Shown piece by piece: positions 35,409 through 44,345 of a DNA stretch of 64,000 nt. The number at the start of each line of letters is the position of its first letter. Position 1 is the first letter of the stretch. The DNA is taken from assembly GCF_014205155.1 (NCBI RefSeq), contig NZ_JACHMX010000001.1, forward strand, positions 6,634,001 to 6,698,000, written 5' to 3'. Origin of the DNA: Amycolatopsis umgeniensis. GTDB taxonomy: Bacteria; Actinomycetota; Actinomycetes; Mycobacteriales; Pseudonocardiaceae. Below the pieces are notes generated by a model. It worked only from the letters and a program-made list of their open reading frames with translations. It ran no database searches and had not been told where the DNA came from. The position numbers and the translations under genes are program-made.

Positions 35409-37085
35409 GTGCCGCGAGGTGACGGCCGGGATTCTGAAGAAATCGCAGAATCCCCGGACCTGGCAGATCTGGACAGTTTCGCCGGCGTCGACGAATTGGG
35501 GGCGCGCGCCCACGATCCGTCCGACGACACCGACCCGGATCTGGACGCACCCGACGCCGCGTACCAGGCGGGCGGCGGCGCGGGCGGCGGGATCGGCGGG
35601 ATCGGGCAGCTGGGGGACAACCTCGCGCTCGGACCCGTGCCGGACCTGCACGCCCCGGAAGACGTGGAACTCCACGAACTGGACGATCAGGGCGACGACT
35701 TCGCCCCGTCCGACCCCAACGGGCAACAGGCACGCCGCGAACTGCTCGCTGTCGAGGCCGAGCTGAACCTGCGCTGGCCCGAGACCAAGATCGAGCCGTC
35801 CCTGGCCCGGATCGCGGCACTGGTCAACCTCATGGGTGAACCGCACCGCGGCTACCCGGTGGTGCACGTCGCCGGGACCAACGGCAAGGGCTCGACCACG
35901 CGGATGATCGACGCGCTGCTGACCCGCATGGGCCTGCGCGTCGGCCGGTACACGAGCCCTCATCTGCAGCTGGTCACCGAGCGGATCGCGCTCGACGGGG
36001 TCCCCCTCTCCGCCGCCGCGTACGTCGACCTGTATCGCGACGTCGCGCCGTACGTGACCATGGTGGACAACGCGGGCGGGCCCGACGCGGTGCCGATGAG
36101 CAAATTCGAAGTGCTCACCGGGATGGCGTTCGCGGCCTTCGCCGACGCGCCCGTCGAGGCCGCTGTCGTCGAAACCGGTCTGGGCGGCTCCTGGGACGCC
36201 ACGAACGTCGTGGACGGCGACGTCGCCGTCATCACTCCGATCGGCGTCGACCACGTCGAGTACTTCGGCGGCGATCCGGCCAAGGCCGCGGTGGAGAAGG
36301 CCGGGATCATCAAGCCCGGCAGCGTCGCGGTCATCGCCGAACAAGACCCCGAGGTGCGGAAGATCCTGCTGGAACGCGCCGTCGAGGTCGACGCGAGCGT
36401 TGCCCGCGCGGGCAGCGAGTTCGGCGTGCTGGAACGCGAGGTCGCCGTCGGCGGTCAGATGCTGAAGCTGCAGGGCCTCGGCGGCGTCTACGACGAGATC
36501 TTCCTGCCGCTGCACGGCGCGCACCAGGCGGCCAACGCCGCGCTCGCGCTGGCCGCCGTCGAAGCGTTCTTCGGCGCGGGCAAGGACAGGAAACTGGTCG
36601 TCGAAGCGGTCCGCGAAGCCTTCGCCGAGGTCGAGACCCCCGGCAGGCTGGAGCGCGTCCGCGCCGCCCCGACCGTCCTGCTCGACGCCGCCCACAACCC
36701 GCACGGCGCCAAGGCTCTCGCCACCACCGTCGCCGAGGAGTTCGCCTTCCGCCGCCTCGTCGCCGTCGTCGGCGTCATGGCGGAGAAGGACGCTCGAGGC
36801 ATCCTGGACGCCCTCGAACCGGTCGTCTCCGAGATCGTCGTCACCAAGAACTCGTCCCCGCGCGCGATGCCGCTCGACGAACTCAACGACATCGCCATCT
36901 CGATCTTCGGCGAAGACCGCGTCGTGGCCGAAGCCAGTCTGGACGCCGCGATCGAAACGGCCATCGGGCTCGTCGAGCAGAACGACGACCCCGAAGAACC
37001 CTTGGCGGGCGGCGGCGTGCTGGTCACGGGCTCGGTCGTCACCGCGGGCGAGGCCAGGACCCTGTTCGGTAAGGAGCCGGCGTGA
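35409..37085 (+). CDS. folC: Bifunctional folylpolyglutamate/dihydrofolate synthase
   Basis: A 558-residue Mur-ligase-fold enzyme that adds glutamate to folates. The P-loop AGTNGKGSTT is at residues 155-164, followed by RYTSPHLQLVTERI, VETGLGGSWDATNVV and the C-terminal LLDAAHNPHGAKAL. The core is preceded by about 100 residues of acidic, Gly/Asp-rich sequence (DDTDPDLDAPDAAYQAGGGAGGG) not found in short FolC proteins. The GTG at 35409 has GAGGAG just upstream; TAGACT at 35368-35373 is a candidate -10. It overlaps the DUF4233 gene as GTGA. Confidence 0.95.
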   Translation: MPRGDGRDSEEIAESPDLADLDSFAGVDELGARAHDPSDDTDPDLDAPDAAYQAGGGAGGGIGGIGQLGDNLALGPVPDLHAPEDVELHELDDQGDDFAPSDPNGQQARRELLAVEAELNLRWPETKIEPSLARIAALVNLMGEPHRGYPVVHVAGTNGKGSTTRMIDALLTRMGLRVGRYTSPHLQLVTERIALDGVPLSAAAYVDLYRDVAPYVTMVDNAGGPDAVPMSKFEVLTGMAFAAFADAPVEAAVVETGLGGSWDATNVVDGDVAVITPIGVDHVEYFGGDPAKAAVEKAGIIKPGSVAVIAEQDPEVRKILLERAVEVDASVARAGSEFGVLEREVAVGGQMLKLQGLGGVYDEIFLPLHGAHQAANAALALAAVEAFFGAGKDRKLVVEAVREAFAEVETPGRLERVRAAPTVLLDAAHNPHGAKALATTVAEEFAFRRLVAVVGVMAEKDARGILDALEPVVSEIVVTKNSSPRAMPLDELNDIAISIFGEDRVVAEASLDAAIETAIGLVEQNDDPEEPLAGGGVLVTGSVVTAGEARTLFGKEPA

Positions 37086-37477
37086 CCGACGAGACCCCGA
37101 AGCCGCCGGCCAAGGACCCGATGAAGTCCTTCCGCGGCGTGATGGCCGGTTCCCTGATCATGGAGGGCATCACCGTCGCGCTCGCGCTGCCGGTGGTCGC
37201 GAAACTGGGCGGCGGGGTCGGTTCGGTCACCGGCTGGTCGGTGATCGTGATCGCGGTCGCGCTGATCGTGCTGTGCGGTTTCCTGAAGAAGCCCTGGGCG
37301 GTGCCCGCGGTGCTCGTCCTGCAGGTCGCGCTGGTCGCGTTCTTCGTGGCGCTGCCCGCCGTGGCGATCCTCGGCGTGATCTTCCTCGGGTTCTGGCTGT
37401 GGTTGTTGTGGCTGCGGCGGGACGTGGCGCGGCGGATGGCGGCCGGAACGCTCCCGAGTCAGCAGCAGGCTCAGTAG
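37082..37477 (+). CDS. DUF4233 membrane protein
   Basis: A 131-residue protein with four helices (near 25-42, 50-64, 72-88, 90-108). It belongs to DUF4233, which in actinobacteria lies between folC and ndk, as Rv2446c does in M. tuberculosis. The GTG start overlaps the folC stop by four bases (GTGA), indicating coupled translation. The function is unknown. Here ndk is displaced by 5.5 kb. Confidence 0.9.
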   Translation: MTDETPKPPAKDPMKSFRGVMAGSLIMEGITVALALPVVAKLGGGVGSVTGWSVIVIAVALIVLCGFLKKPWAVPAVLVLQVALVAFFVALPAVAILGVIFLGFWLWLLWLRRDVARRMAAGTLPSQQQAQ

Positions 37478-37481
37478 AAAG

Positions 37482-37532
37482 CCGTGAAGGCCTCCTTCCC
37501 TACGTTCACAGTAGGGAAGGAGGCCTTCACGG
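37482..37532. terminator. 22-bp perfect hairpin between DUF4233 and acylase genes
   Basis: 37482-37503 and 37511-37532 are perfect inverse complements around a 7-base loop, with the core GTGAAGGCCTCCTTCCC. It lies between two convergent genes and should terminate in both directions. The sequence type recurs at 47825-47867. Confidence 0.85.
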
Positions 37533-37552
37533 ACCTCGCGGAAGCAAGGCCG

Positions 37553-39934
37553 CTAGCGCAGCCGCACCACCTTCAGGTCCGGTGAGGCGGCGATGTCCGC
37601 ACCGCAGAACCGGCCTCGAACCCAGCCTCCTCCGGAGTACAACCGCGTCTGGTCGGCGAAATGCGGCGACGTGACGTCGGTCGACTGCGAGTAGGTCTGG
37701 ATCGTCGAGACGTCCGGGCAAGCCTTGCCGCTGAAGCCGACCACCTGCACGAAGCTGGATCCATGCGCGACCTCGTGGTTGCCGCCGGCCGGGTCCCACG
37801 GTGCCGTGATCACGTTGAGCACGCCCAGACCGCCGGGCCCGCCGTGGATCGGGATCCGCTGCCCCGCCCGCGTCACGGCCTGGTTGTCGCCGAGCCTGCC
37901 GTCGACGGGGATTCCGACGGCGCGGAATTCCGCGAGCGTGTCACCGAAAGCCTTCTGCACGGTGGCGTTCCCCGTCGCGAGTGAATGCGGCGTGGTGACC
38001 GGCCGGGCCGGATCGAAGGGGACCTGCCAGAAGTCCCGTAGCCCGCCGAGCCGTGCCACGAACCGCTGGAAGAAGAGCGCGCCGCGGCTGTCGAGCCGGA
38101 ACGTGCGGTCCCAGGACGCGAGCGTCGCGCAGGCATCGCCGACGGGTACCGGTCCCGACGTGGACGGTGCCTGCCCGCCGGGGAAGGCCGCGCACATCTT
38201 CGCCGTGTCGGCGGCCGCGAGTTCGGCGGTTCGGCTCCGGTCGCGGTACAGCATGTCCTTCATCGACGTCGGCGTGAAACTCTTGTCCGCCAGGCCTTCC
38301 TCGGCGGAGATCAGCGCTTCCCGCGTCCGGTCCGACCGCGTTGTCCCGGTCGCTCCGACGATCCGGGGGAGCGGGGCGATCGGCGCGCGGGCGTTGGCGA
38401 GCCAGGCGCTGTCGTTGGCGTTCAGTTCGTAGTCGCGCCGCTGCTGCAGCGGCAGCCGGGACGGTGCGAACAGACCCGGCTCGAGGGCGCCCGGATCGGT
38501 TCCCCAGTCGCACGAGGATTTCGATCCGTCCAAAATGGATAGTCCGCTACCGGGGAACAGCACGCGCCCGAGCGGGGTACCACAGGTCGCGGCCCGTTCG
38601 TCGGTGACGTGCGGGACGACCTGGATGTCGCTGTACAGCGCGTTGCCTACCCTGTCCGCGGCGATGGTGTTGACCCACGGGACACCCTGCGTGCGCGCGA
38701 GGGCCTCGGCGACGTCCTTGGTGCTGCGCGCTTTGCTCAGTTCGAACCACGTGTTGAGGCCGCGCAGGTTGCCCGCGTTCCCGTCCCGCAGCGCGTGCGC
38801 GGACTTCGTCGTCCACGGTAGGGGTACCTCGAAGGCCGATCCGATGACCTGGCCGTATCTCGTCCCGTAGAACGTGCGGCTGATCTCTTTCCGCTCGCCG
38901 TTCGGTTCCTTGACCTCGACCTTCACTTCGCGCGCGGTCATCTTCTCCGGTTTGCCGTCGACGAGGTACGTCGTCGGGTCACCGGGGGTCAGCGGCACCT
39001 CGAAGAGACCGAAGGTGGTCGCTGTCGACACCGTATGCGTCCACGCGAGGTCGGCGGTGTGCCCGATCTGCGGCAGCGGGATGCCCAGCAGGCTCCCGCC
39101 CGCGACGTCGAACCGGCCGGGGATGGTCAGCTGCGACTGCCAGAACCGGCGCCCGCCCTGCCACGGATAGTGCGGGTTCCCCAGCAGCAGGCCGCCGCCG
39201 GACCGTGTCCCGTCCCCGCCGATGGCGATACCGTTGCTGCCGAGCTCGCCGGTGCCCATGGCCTTGCGGAATCCTTCCGCGATACGCGGCGCCGTGTCCG
39301 GCTCGGCGGCCGGTACGTCCTTTGTGGACGGAGGCTGGGTCCTGGCGAGATCCGAGGCGAGTACGCCCTGCCCGCCCACGGAGGCGATGGCGTAGAAGTG
39401 CCGGTAGAAGTCGAGCGCGGTGATGGGCCGGACCCAGTCCGCGCCGCGGCACACCGGATCGGTGATGCGGGCGACGCCGGTCTGCTTCAGGTACGCGTTG
39501 TATCCCTCGACGTACCCGGAAACCAGTTCTCGCACTTCCGTCCGCGGGCCGTGCGGCGCTGGTTGCGCGAGGAGCCTCTCGACCACGCCGGAATCGTTGA
39601 TCCGCTGGAAGTGCAGGTCGCTGTCGAGGTTGTTCTCCGCCTCGCTCATCGCCGGGTTGCCCTGGCCGCCCGCCCCCAGATGCGCGGACCTCCGCGCGGA
39701 CACGGTCAGATAGGTGTTCGCGAGTTCGCAGATGTTGTCCTTGGCCGCGGCGAACCCGTAGCCGTAGCCGAGACCGTCGAAATCCTTCGCCGCGATATGC
39801 GGGATCCCGTACTCGGTGTAGCTGATCACCGCCCTCGACCGGCCCAGCTCGTCCGCGGACGAGACCCCCGTCGTCAGGCTTGACGCCGCCAAGGCCGCCG
39901 TGAGCAGCACCAGGCCACGCTGGAATCTTCGCAT
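37553..39934 (-). CDS. Secreted penicillin-acylase-type Ntn hydrolase
   Basis: A 793-residue exported acylase precursor (signal peptide about residues 1-26). It should autoprocess into alpha and beta chains: the new N-terminal nucleophile is Ser233, following Gly232 in GELGSNGIAIGG. Further family motifs are GNPHYPW, HTADLAWTHTVS and NGDSAWLANA-like NANDSAWLANA; near the end, HGGPGGLGVLN and GSSFVQVVGF. The family includes aculeacin A, penicillin and N-acyl-homoserine-lactone acylases, so the substrate could be an acylated lipopeptide, beta-lactam or AHL. It is alone, convergent with DUF4233 over the hairpin. Confidence 0.92.
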   Translation of the reverse strand: MRRFQRGLVLLTAALAASSLTTGVSSADELGRSRAVISYTEYGIPHIAAKDFDGLGYGYGFAAAKDNICELANTYLTVSARRSAHLGAGGQGNPAMSEAENNLDSDLHFQRINDSGVVERLLAQPAPHGPRTEVRELVSGYVEGYNAYLKQTGVARITDPVCRGADWVRPITALDFYRHFYAIASVGGQGVLASDLARTQPPSTKDVPAAEPDTAPRIAEGFRKAMGTGELGSNGIAIGGDGTRSGGGLLLGNPHYPWQGGRRFWQSQLTIPGRFDVAGGSLLGIPLPQIGHTADLAWTHTVSTATTFGLFEVPLTPGDPTTYLVDGKPEKMTAREVKVEVKEPNGERKEISRTFYGTRYGQVIGSAFEVPLPWTTKSAHALRDGNAGNLRGLNTWFELSKARSTKDVAEALARTQGVPWVNTIAADRVGNALYSDIQVVPHVTDERAATCGTPLGRVLFPGSGLSILDGSKSSCDWGTDPGALEPGLFAPSRLPLQQRRDYELNANDSAWLANARAPIAPLPRIVGATGTTRSDRTREALISAEEGLADKSFTPTSMKDMLYRDRSRTAELAAADTAKMCAAFPGGQAPSTSGPVPVGDACATLASWDRTFRLDSRGALFFQRFVARLGGLRDFWQVPFDPARPVTTPHSLATGNATVQKAFGDTLAEFRAVGIPVDGRLGDNQAVTRAGQRIPIHGGPGGLGVLNVITAPWDPAGGNHEVAHGSSFVQVVGFSGKACPDVSTIQTYSQSTDVTSPHFADQTRLYSGGGWVRGRFCGADIAASPDLKVVRLR

Positions 39935-40092
39935 CGTTCCCCCTCCGGATCGATCATTCCCGTGATCGAAACTACCGGCGGCGAGATCCGGGAAGCATCG
40001 GCCGAACGGTTGAGTCGGCTACCGTCCGTTCGTTCATCACCAGGTAAACCGCCGTTGGTCCACCGGCCGTGGCCACGGGATAGAACCGCGCC

Positions 40093-41654
40093 ATGACCGC
40101 TTCCCACCACAACCGCCGCACGCTGCTCAAAGCCGGTCTCACCGGCGCCGGGGCCGTCGCGGGCGGACTGCTCCTCCCCGGGACCGCGACCGCCGCGCCC
40201 GGCGCCGTCCCGCTGCTCCGCCGCGACCGCCCCGTACTCACCCATGGTGTCCAGTCCGGCGACGTCACCACCGGCTCCGGCATCGTCTGGTCGCGCGCAG
40301 ACAGGCCTTCGAGGCTGATCGTGGAGGTCTCCAGGGATCCGTCGTTCCGTCACGCGCGCCGCGTGCGCGGGCCGGTGATGAGCCCGGAGACCGGCGGGAC
40401 CGGCAAGGTCCGCGTCGCCGGTCTCCCGCCGGGACCGAGATCCACTACCGCGTGACCGCCGAATCCCTCGACGGCCGCACGTGCGGCGAGGCCGTCACCG
40501 GCCGGTTCGCCACCGCGCCGCTCGGCCGCTCGGACGTCCGTCTGGTGTGGTCCGGTGACGTCGCCGGGCAGAACTGGGGTATCAACCCGGAACGCGGCGG
40601 TATGACGATCTACCGCGCGATGGCCGACCGCCGTCCCGACCTGTTCCTCCACTGTGGAGACACGGTGTACGCCGACGCGCCGCTCACCGAGACCGTCGCG
40701 CTGCCCGGCGGTCGCGTGTGGCGCAACATCGTCACCCCGGAGAAGTCGAAGGTCGCCGAGACGCTCGACGAGTACCGCGGCCAGTTCGCCTACAACCTCC
40801 TCGACGACAACCTCAAGCGCTTCACCGCGAACGTCCCCGCCCAGGTCCAGTGGGACGACCACGAAGTCGTCAACAACTGGTACCCGGGCGAGATCCTCAA
40901 CGATCGTCCCGAGTACACCGAGAAGCGTGTCGACGTGCTCGCCGCGCGGGCGTTCCAGGCGTTCCACGAATGGCATCCGATCGACCGCCGCCAGGCCGTC
41001 GACGGCCGCGTGTACCGCAATTTCCGCCACGGTTCCCGCGCCGAGGTCTTCGTGCTGGACATGCGGACGTACAAGGACGCCAACACCGCGGACCAGACCG
41101 CGCCGGGCCGGATCCTCGGTGACCGCCAGGCGCGTTGGCTCGTCGACGCGCTCGACCGCAGCACCGCCACCTGGAAGATCGTCCAGGCGGACCTCCCGAT
41201 CGGTCTCACCGTCCCGGACGGCAAGGGCATCGAAGGCGTCGCCAACGGTTTGCCCGGCGCGCCCGGCGGCCGCGAGACCGAACTCGCCTGGGTGCTGCGG
41301 GAGATCGCGCGGCGCCGGGTGCGCAACGTCGTCTGGCTGACCGCCGACGTGCACTACACCGCCGCGCACCACTACTCGCCGGATCGCGCTTCCTTCACCG
41401 ATTTCGACCCGTTCTGGGAGTTCGTCTCCGGTCCGCTCAACGCCGGCGCGTTCGGTCCGAACACGCTCGACCCGACCTTCGGGCCAGAAGCGGTGTTCGT
41501 GCACGCGCCGCCCGCCGCGAACACCTCGCCCGCCGACGGTTTCCAGCACTTCGGCGAGGTGAACATCGACGGACGAAGCGGCACGCTCACAGTCGACCTG
41601 AGGGACGCTACGGGCGCTTCGCTGTGGTCGAAGACCCTGCAACCTCAACGCTGA
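40093..41654 (+). pseudogene. PhoD-family phosphodiesterase/alkaline phosphatase, frameshifted
   Basis: Two adjacent frames together encode one PhoD protein. Bases 40093-40455 give a Tat signal (NRRTLLKAGLTGAGAVAG) and most of the N-terminal PhoD domain up to VAGLPPG. Shifting by one base at the GGG of 40431-40433 restores TEIHYRVTAESLDG and continues to 41654 with all metal-ligand motifs (VWSGDVAGQN, HCGDTVYAD, WDDHEVVNNW, WLTADVHYTA). One G seems missing from what was a GGGG run. The 3' frame has a GTG at 40452 overlapping the stop, but that would drop conserved residues. It is either a real recent mutation or a sequencing error; without the error it would be an exported phosphatase or phospholipase D-like enzyme. 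Confidence 0.85.
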
Positions 41655-42501
41655 GCAGCTCCGTCAGGATCGCGATGCTCTGATCGCCGTGCCCGGCCTC
41701 GGCGGCCCGCCGCACGAGGTCGTGCAGCGGACGCTGCCATGCGACGTCGACGCCTTCCTCGGCCAGTTCGAGGTCGGCGACGGCGCCGGCGTGGAAGATG
41801 TCCACCGACGCGGCGGGGGCCGAGTAGTCGCGACTGTCGATTTCCTTGGCGTACATCGGAAGTGCCGAGATGATCATCTCGAACCACTTGGTGGCGTACG
41901 GCAGGAGCGTTCCGGCTTCGAGCCCGCGCGACCGCAGCGCGGCGGCACCCTGGAAGAACCCGACCAGCGCGGGCAACAGGGTGCCGCCGACGGCCATTTC
42001 GTACAGCGCGGCGAGATCGGTCTCCTCACCGAGGTGGACGGTGTCGCCGCCCAGCACGCGCAACGTGTCCCCGTGTTCGTCGAAGACGGCCTTGTCACCG
42101 CCGTAGTACAGCAACGTGTCCGGCGCGCCCACGGCCGACGGGATGTTCTTGACCGCGCCGTCGAGGAACCGCGCGCCCCGGCCCGTCGCCCACTCGGCCA
42201 TCCTGCGCGCTCCCGCCGGGGAACCGCTGTTCAGGGTGACCAGCGCGTGTCCTGTCAGCGTGGCCGGTTCCAGCACCGCGCGGGTGTCCTCATAGGTGGT
42301 CAGGCAGGCGATGATCAACGGGCTCGCGCGCACGGCGTCCTCGATCGTCCCGGCTCGGCGTGCTCCGCGGGCGACAAGGGGATCGGCCTTCGAAGCCGTC
42401 CTGTTCCACACCGTTGTCGGATGCCCGGCCGAAAGGAAAGCGCCCGCCAGGGCGGCGCCCATCGAACCGAGCCCCAGGACGGTCACCGGTGTTTTCGGCA
42501 T
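41608..42501 (-). CDS. NAD(P)-dependent oxidoreductase, imine-reductase-like
   Basis: A 297-residue enzyme of the 6-phosphogluconate/3-hydroxyisobutyrate dehydrogenase superfamily. The NADPH motif GLGSMGAALAG is at residues 10-20 and TTVWNRTASKADPLVARGA follows, a pattern shared with bacterial imine reductases (which have WNR and a Lys after it). LNSGSPAGARRMAEWA and FLDGAVKNIP continue the match. The C-terminal half is helical and would dimerise. It is divergent from the HxlR gene and overlaps the 3' end of the PhoD gene by 47 bp on the opposite strand. The natural substrate is unknown. Confidence 0.82.
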   Translation of the reverse strand: MPKTPVTVLGLGSMGAALAGAFLSAGHPTTVWNRTASKADPLVARGARRAGTIEDAVRASPLIIACLTTYEDTRAVLEPATLTGHALVTLNSGSPAGARRMAEWATGRGARFLDGAVKNIPSAVGAPDTLLYYGGDKAVFDEHGDTLRVLGGDTVHLGEETDLAALYEMAVGGTLLPALVGFFQGAAALRSRGLEAGTLLPYATKWFEMIISALPMYAKEIDSRDYSAPAASVDIFHAGAVADLELAEEGVDVAWQRPLHDLVRRAAEAGHGDQSIAILTELLSVEVAGSSTTAKRP

Positions 42502-42554
42502 TTTTTGCTCCAGTCAAAGGAAATCTTCGGGATGACTTCATGCTGGGGCGTCGC

Positions 42555-42592
42555 GTACCTTTGCTCAAGTACCTACTATTTTGCCGGGTACT
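42555..42592. promoter_or_regulatory. HxlR operator between imine-reductase-like and hxlR-type genes
   Basis: GTACC occurs at 42555-42559 and 42569-42573, and GGTAC at 42587-42591. AGTACC (42568-42573) and GGTACT (42587-42592) form a 6-bp inverted repeat with a 13-base spacer. GTAC half-sites of this kind are common for HxlR regulators. It lies in the divergent promoter region. Confidence 0.6.
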
Positions 42593-42613
42593 GACAAAAA
42601 TGTGAGTGTGACG

Positions 42614-42961
42614 ATGACCAAGAACCGGACGTTCACCTGTGGCCTCGACGCCGCGATCGCCGTCATGGGCGGAAAATGGAAAGGGCTCATCCTGTTCGCC
42701 CTCCAGGACGGGCCGGTGCGCTTCGGGGAGTTGCGGCGCGCGGTGCCGGGCATCAGCGAACGGGTGCTGATCCTGCAACTGCGCGAGATGGAGGCCACCG
42801 GGCTGCTGTATCGCGAGGTGTACCACCAGGTCCCGCCGAAGGTGGAGTACTCGCTGACCGGGTTCGGTCATTCGTTGAACACCGCGATGGCCAGGCTGGG
42901 AGCGTGGGGCGAGGAGCACATGGAGCGTATCGAGGCCATTCCCTGGTCCGACGTGAAGTGA
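42614..42961 (+). CDS. HxlR-family winged-helix regulator
   Basis: A 115-residue transcription regulator: TCGLDAAIAVMGGKWKGLILFAL at the N-terminus, RFGELRRAVPGISERVLILQLREME (recognition helix region, residues 40-64) and YHQVPPKVEYSLTGFG in the wing. The Cys in FTCGLDAA is the conserved redox or aldehyde-sensing position of several HxlR proteins. GTG at 42602 and 42608 are alternative starts; the ATG at 42614 is preferred because a TTG further upstream would fall inside the operator. It probably controls the divergent imine-reductase-like gene and itself. Confidence 0.88.
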   Translation: MTKNRTFTCGLDAAIAVMGGKWKGLILFALQDGPVRFGELRRAVPGISERVLILQLREMEATGLLYREVYHQVPPKVEYSLTGFGHSLNTAMARLGAWGEEHMERIEAIPWSDVK

Positions 42962-43025
42962 GCGGCGAAGCACCCAGTAGGCTCCGGGCGAATAGCACGA
43001 AACCCACCCAAGGAGAAATACCGCC

Positions 43026-43436
43026 GTGACTGAACGCACGCTGGTCCTCGTCAAGCCCGATGGCGTCGCGCGCGGCCTCGTCGGCGAGGTCATCTCGCGC
43101 ATCGAGCGCAAAGGCCTGAAGCTCGTCGCCCTCGAACTGCGCACCGTCGAGCGCTCGGTCGCCGAGGAGCACTACGCCGAGCACAAGGAGCGCCCGTTCT
43201 TCGGCGACCTCCTCGAGTTCATCACCTCGGGCCCGCTGGTCGCGCTCGCCGTCGAGGGCCCGCGCGCCATCGCCGCCTTCCGCCAGCTCGCCGGCGGCAC
43301 CGACCCGGTCGAGAAGGCCACCCCGGGCACCGTGCGCGGCGACTTCGCGCTGGAGACCCAGTACAACCTCGTGCACGGTTCGGACTCCCCGGAGTCGGCC
43401 GAGCGCGAGCTCAAGCTCTGGTTCCCCGAGGTCTGA
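43026..43436 (+). CDS. ndk: Nucleoside diphosphate kinase
   Basis: A 136-residue enzyme that balances NTP pools. The phosphorylated His117 is in [13 protein letters not shown]; other conserved segments are [18 protein letters not shown] and [15 protein letters not shown] [23 protein letters not shown] precedes the GTG start. TAGGCT at 42978-42983 is a candidate -10. In relatives it directly follows the DUF4233 gene; here about 5.5 kb of accessory genes come between. Confidence 0.97.
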   Translation: MTERTLVLVKPDGVARGLVGEVISRIERKGLKLVALELRTVERSVAEEHYAEHKERPFFGDLLEFITSGPLVALAVEGPRAIAAFRQLAGGTDPVEKATPGTVRGDFALETQYNLVHGSDSPESAERELKLWFPEV

Positions 43437-43442
43437 CACACT

Positions 43443-43475
43443 CGTGGATGGCGCGGGAAGACCGCGCCATCCACG
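43443..43475 (+). terminator. Hairpin after ndk
   Basis: A 14-bp perfect stem (43443-43456 with 43462-43475) with a GAAGA loop begins 6 bases after the ndk stop. No T-run follows. Confidence 0.75.
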
Positions 43476-43491
43476 GACCTGGGGGTTGTCG

Positions 43492-44235
43492 ATGACACCG
43501 GACGAGTACCTGGCGCGACTGCGGGAGCTCACCACTGGTTTCGCGCAGGTGGTGCGCACCGGGGACCACGCCGCGCCGGTCCCGTGCTGCGGCGACTGGA
43601 GCCTGCGTGACCTGGTCGTCCACCTCGGCAACGTCCACCGCTGGGCGACGGAGATCGCCCGGACCGGCGAGCCCGCCCCGCAGGACTTCGCCGTCGAGCC
43701 GGGTGCGGATCTCGCCGCCTGGTACGCCGAATGCGCGGACGGACTCGTCGAGGCGCTGCGCGGGGCTTCCCCGGAAGACAGCGCCTGGAACTTCACCTCC
43801 GCCGCCAAGATCAAGGCTTTCTGGTTCCGCCGCCAGGTCCACGAGACCGCGGTGCATCTGCTCGACGCGCATCGCGCGGCCGGAACCGAGTACACGCTTG
43901 ACCCGTCCGTCGCCGCCGACGGCGCGGACGAGGTCCTCATCGGCATGCTGCCGAAGGTGAAGCGCTGGCACACCCCGCCGGTGGTCACCGTTCCGTTGCT
44001 GCTGAAGACGTCCGACACCGGACACGCCTGGTTGATCACACCGCCGGGCGAAGACGACGTTCCCGGCTCCCGACAGGTCGATCCCGCCGAAGCGGCGGAC
44101 GCCGTCGTCGAAGGCCCCGCGGAAGGGCTGGACTTGCTGCTGTGGCAACGGGTCGGGCTCGACGAGTCGGGCCTCGAGATCACCGGTGACGTCACCGCGG
44201 CGAAAACCTTCCTCGCCGGGCCTTTCACACCCTGA
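43492..44235 (+). CDS. Maleylpyruvate-isomerase-type (MDMPI/DinB-like) protein
   Basis: A 247-residue protein of the actinobacterial MDMPI N-terminal/DinB-like superfamily, often involved with mycothiol-dependent or metal-dependent reactions. The helical domain has CGDWSLRDLVVHLGNVHRWA and, later, FRRQVHETAVHLLDAHRAAG, whose His residues (HLGNVH and HETAVH) would bind a metal. The C-terminal 100 residues form a second domain (LLLKTSDTGHAWLITPPG, GLDLLLWQRV). The ATG at 43492 follows GGGGG at a good distance. The exact role is unknown. Confidence 0.8.
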   Translation: MTPDEYLARLRELTTGFAQVVRTGDHAAPVPCCGDWSLRDLVVHLGNVHRWATEIARTGEPAPQDFAVEPGADLAAWYAECADGLVEALRGASPEDSAWNFTSAAKIKAFWFRRQVHETAVHLLDAHRAAGTEYTLDPSVAADGADEVLIGMLPKVKRWHTPPVVTVPLLLKTSDTGHAWLITPPGEDDVPGSRQVDPAEAADAVVEGPAEGLDLLLWQRVGLDESGLEITGDVTAAKTFLAGPFTP

Positions 44236-44345
44236 CCTTCGGCGCCCTACGCCGTTCGGTTCACGTTCACCTCGGGGTCTTCTCCTGGCGGCTCACGTCC
44301 GCTGTGCTGAGCTGAGCCGCCTGTCACTCGATCGTGGGGTATTTC

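Noticed and set aside
40452..41654. Separate second gene starting at the GTG that overlaps the upstream stop
   Set aside because: The start would delete the conserved TEIHYR segment and leave a PhoD enzyme without its signal peptide; a one-base shift explains both frames.
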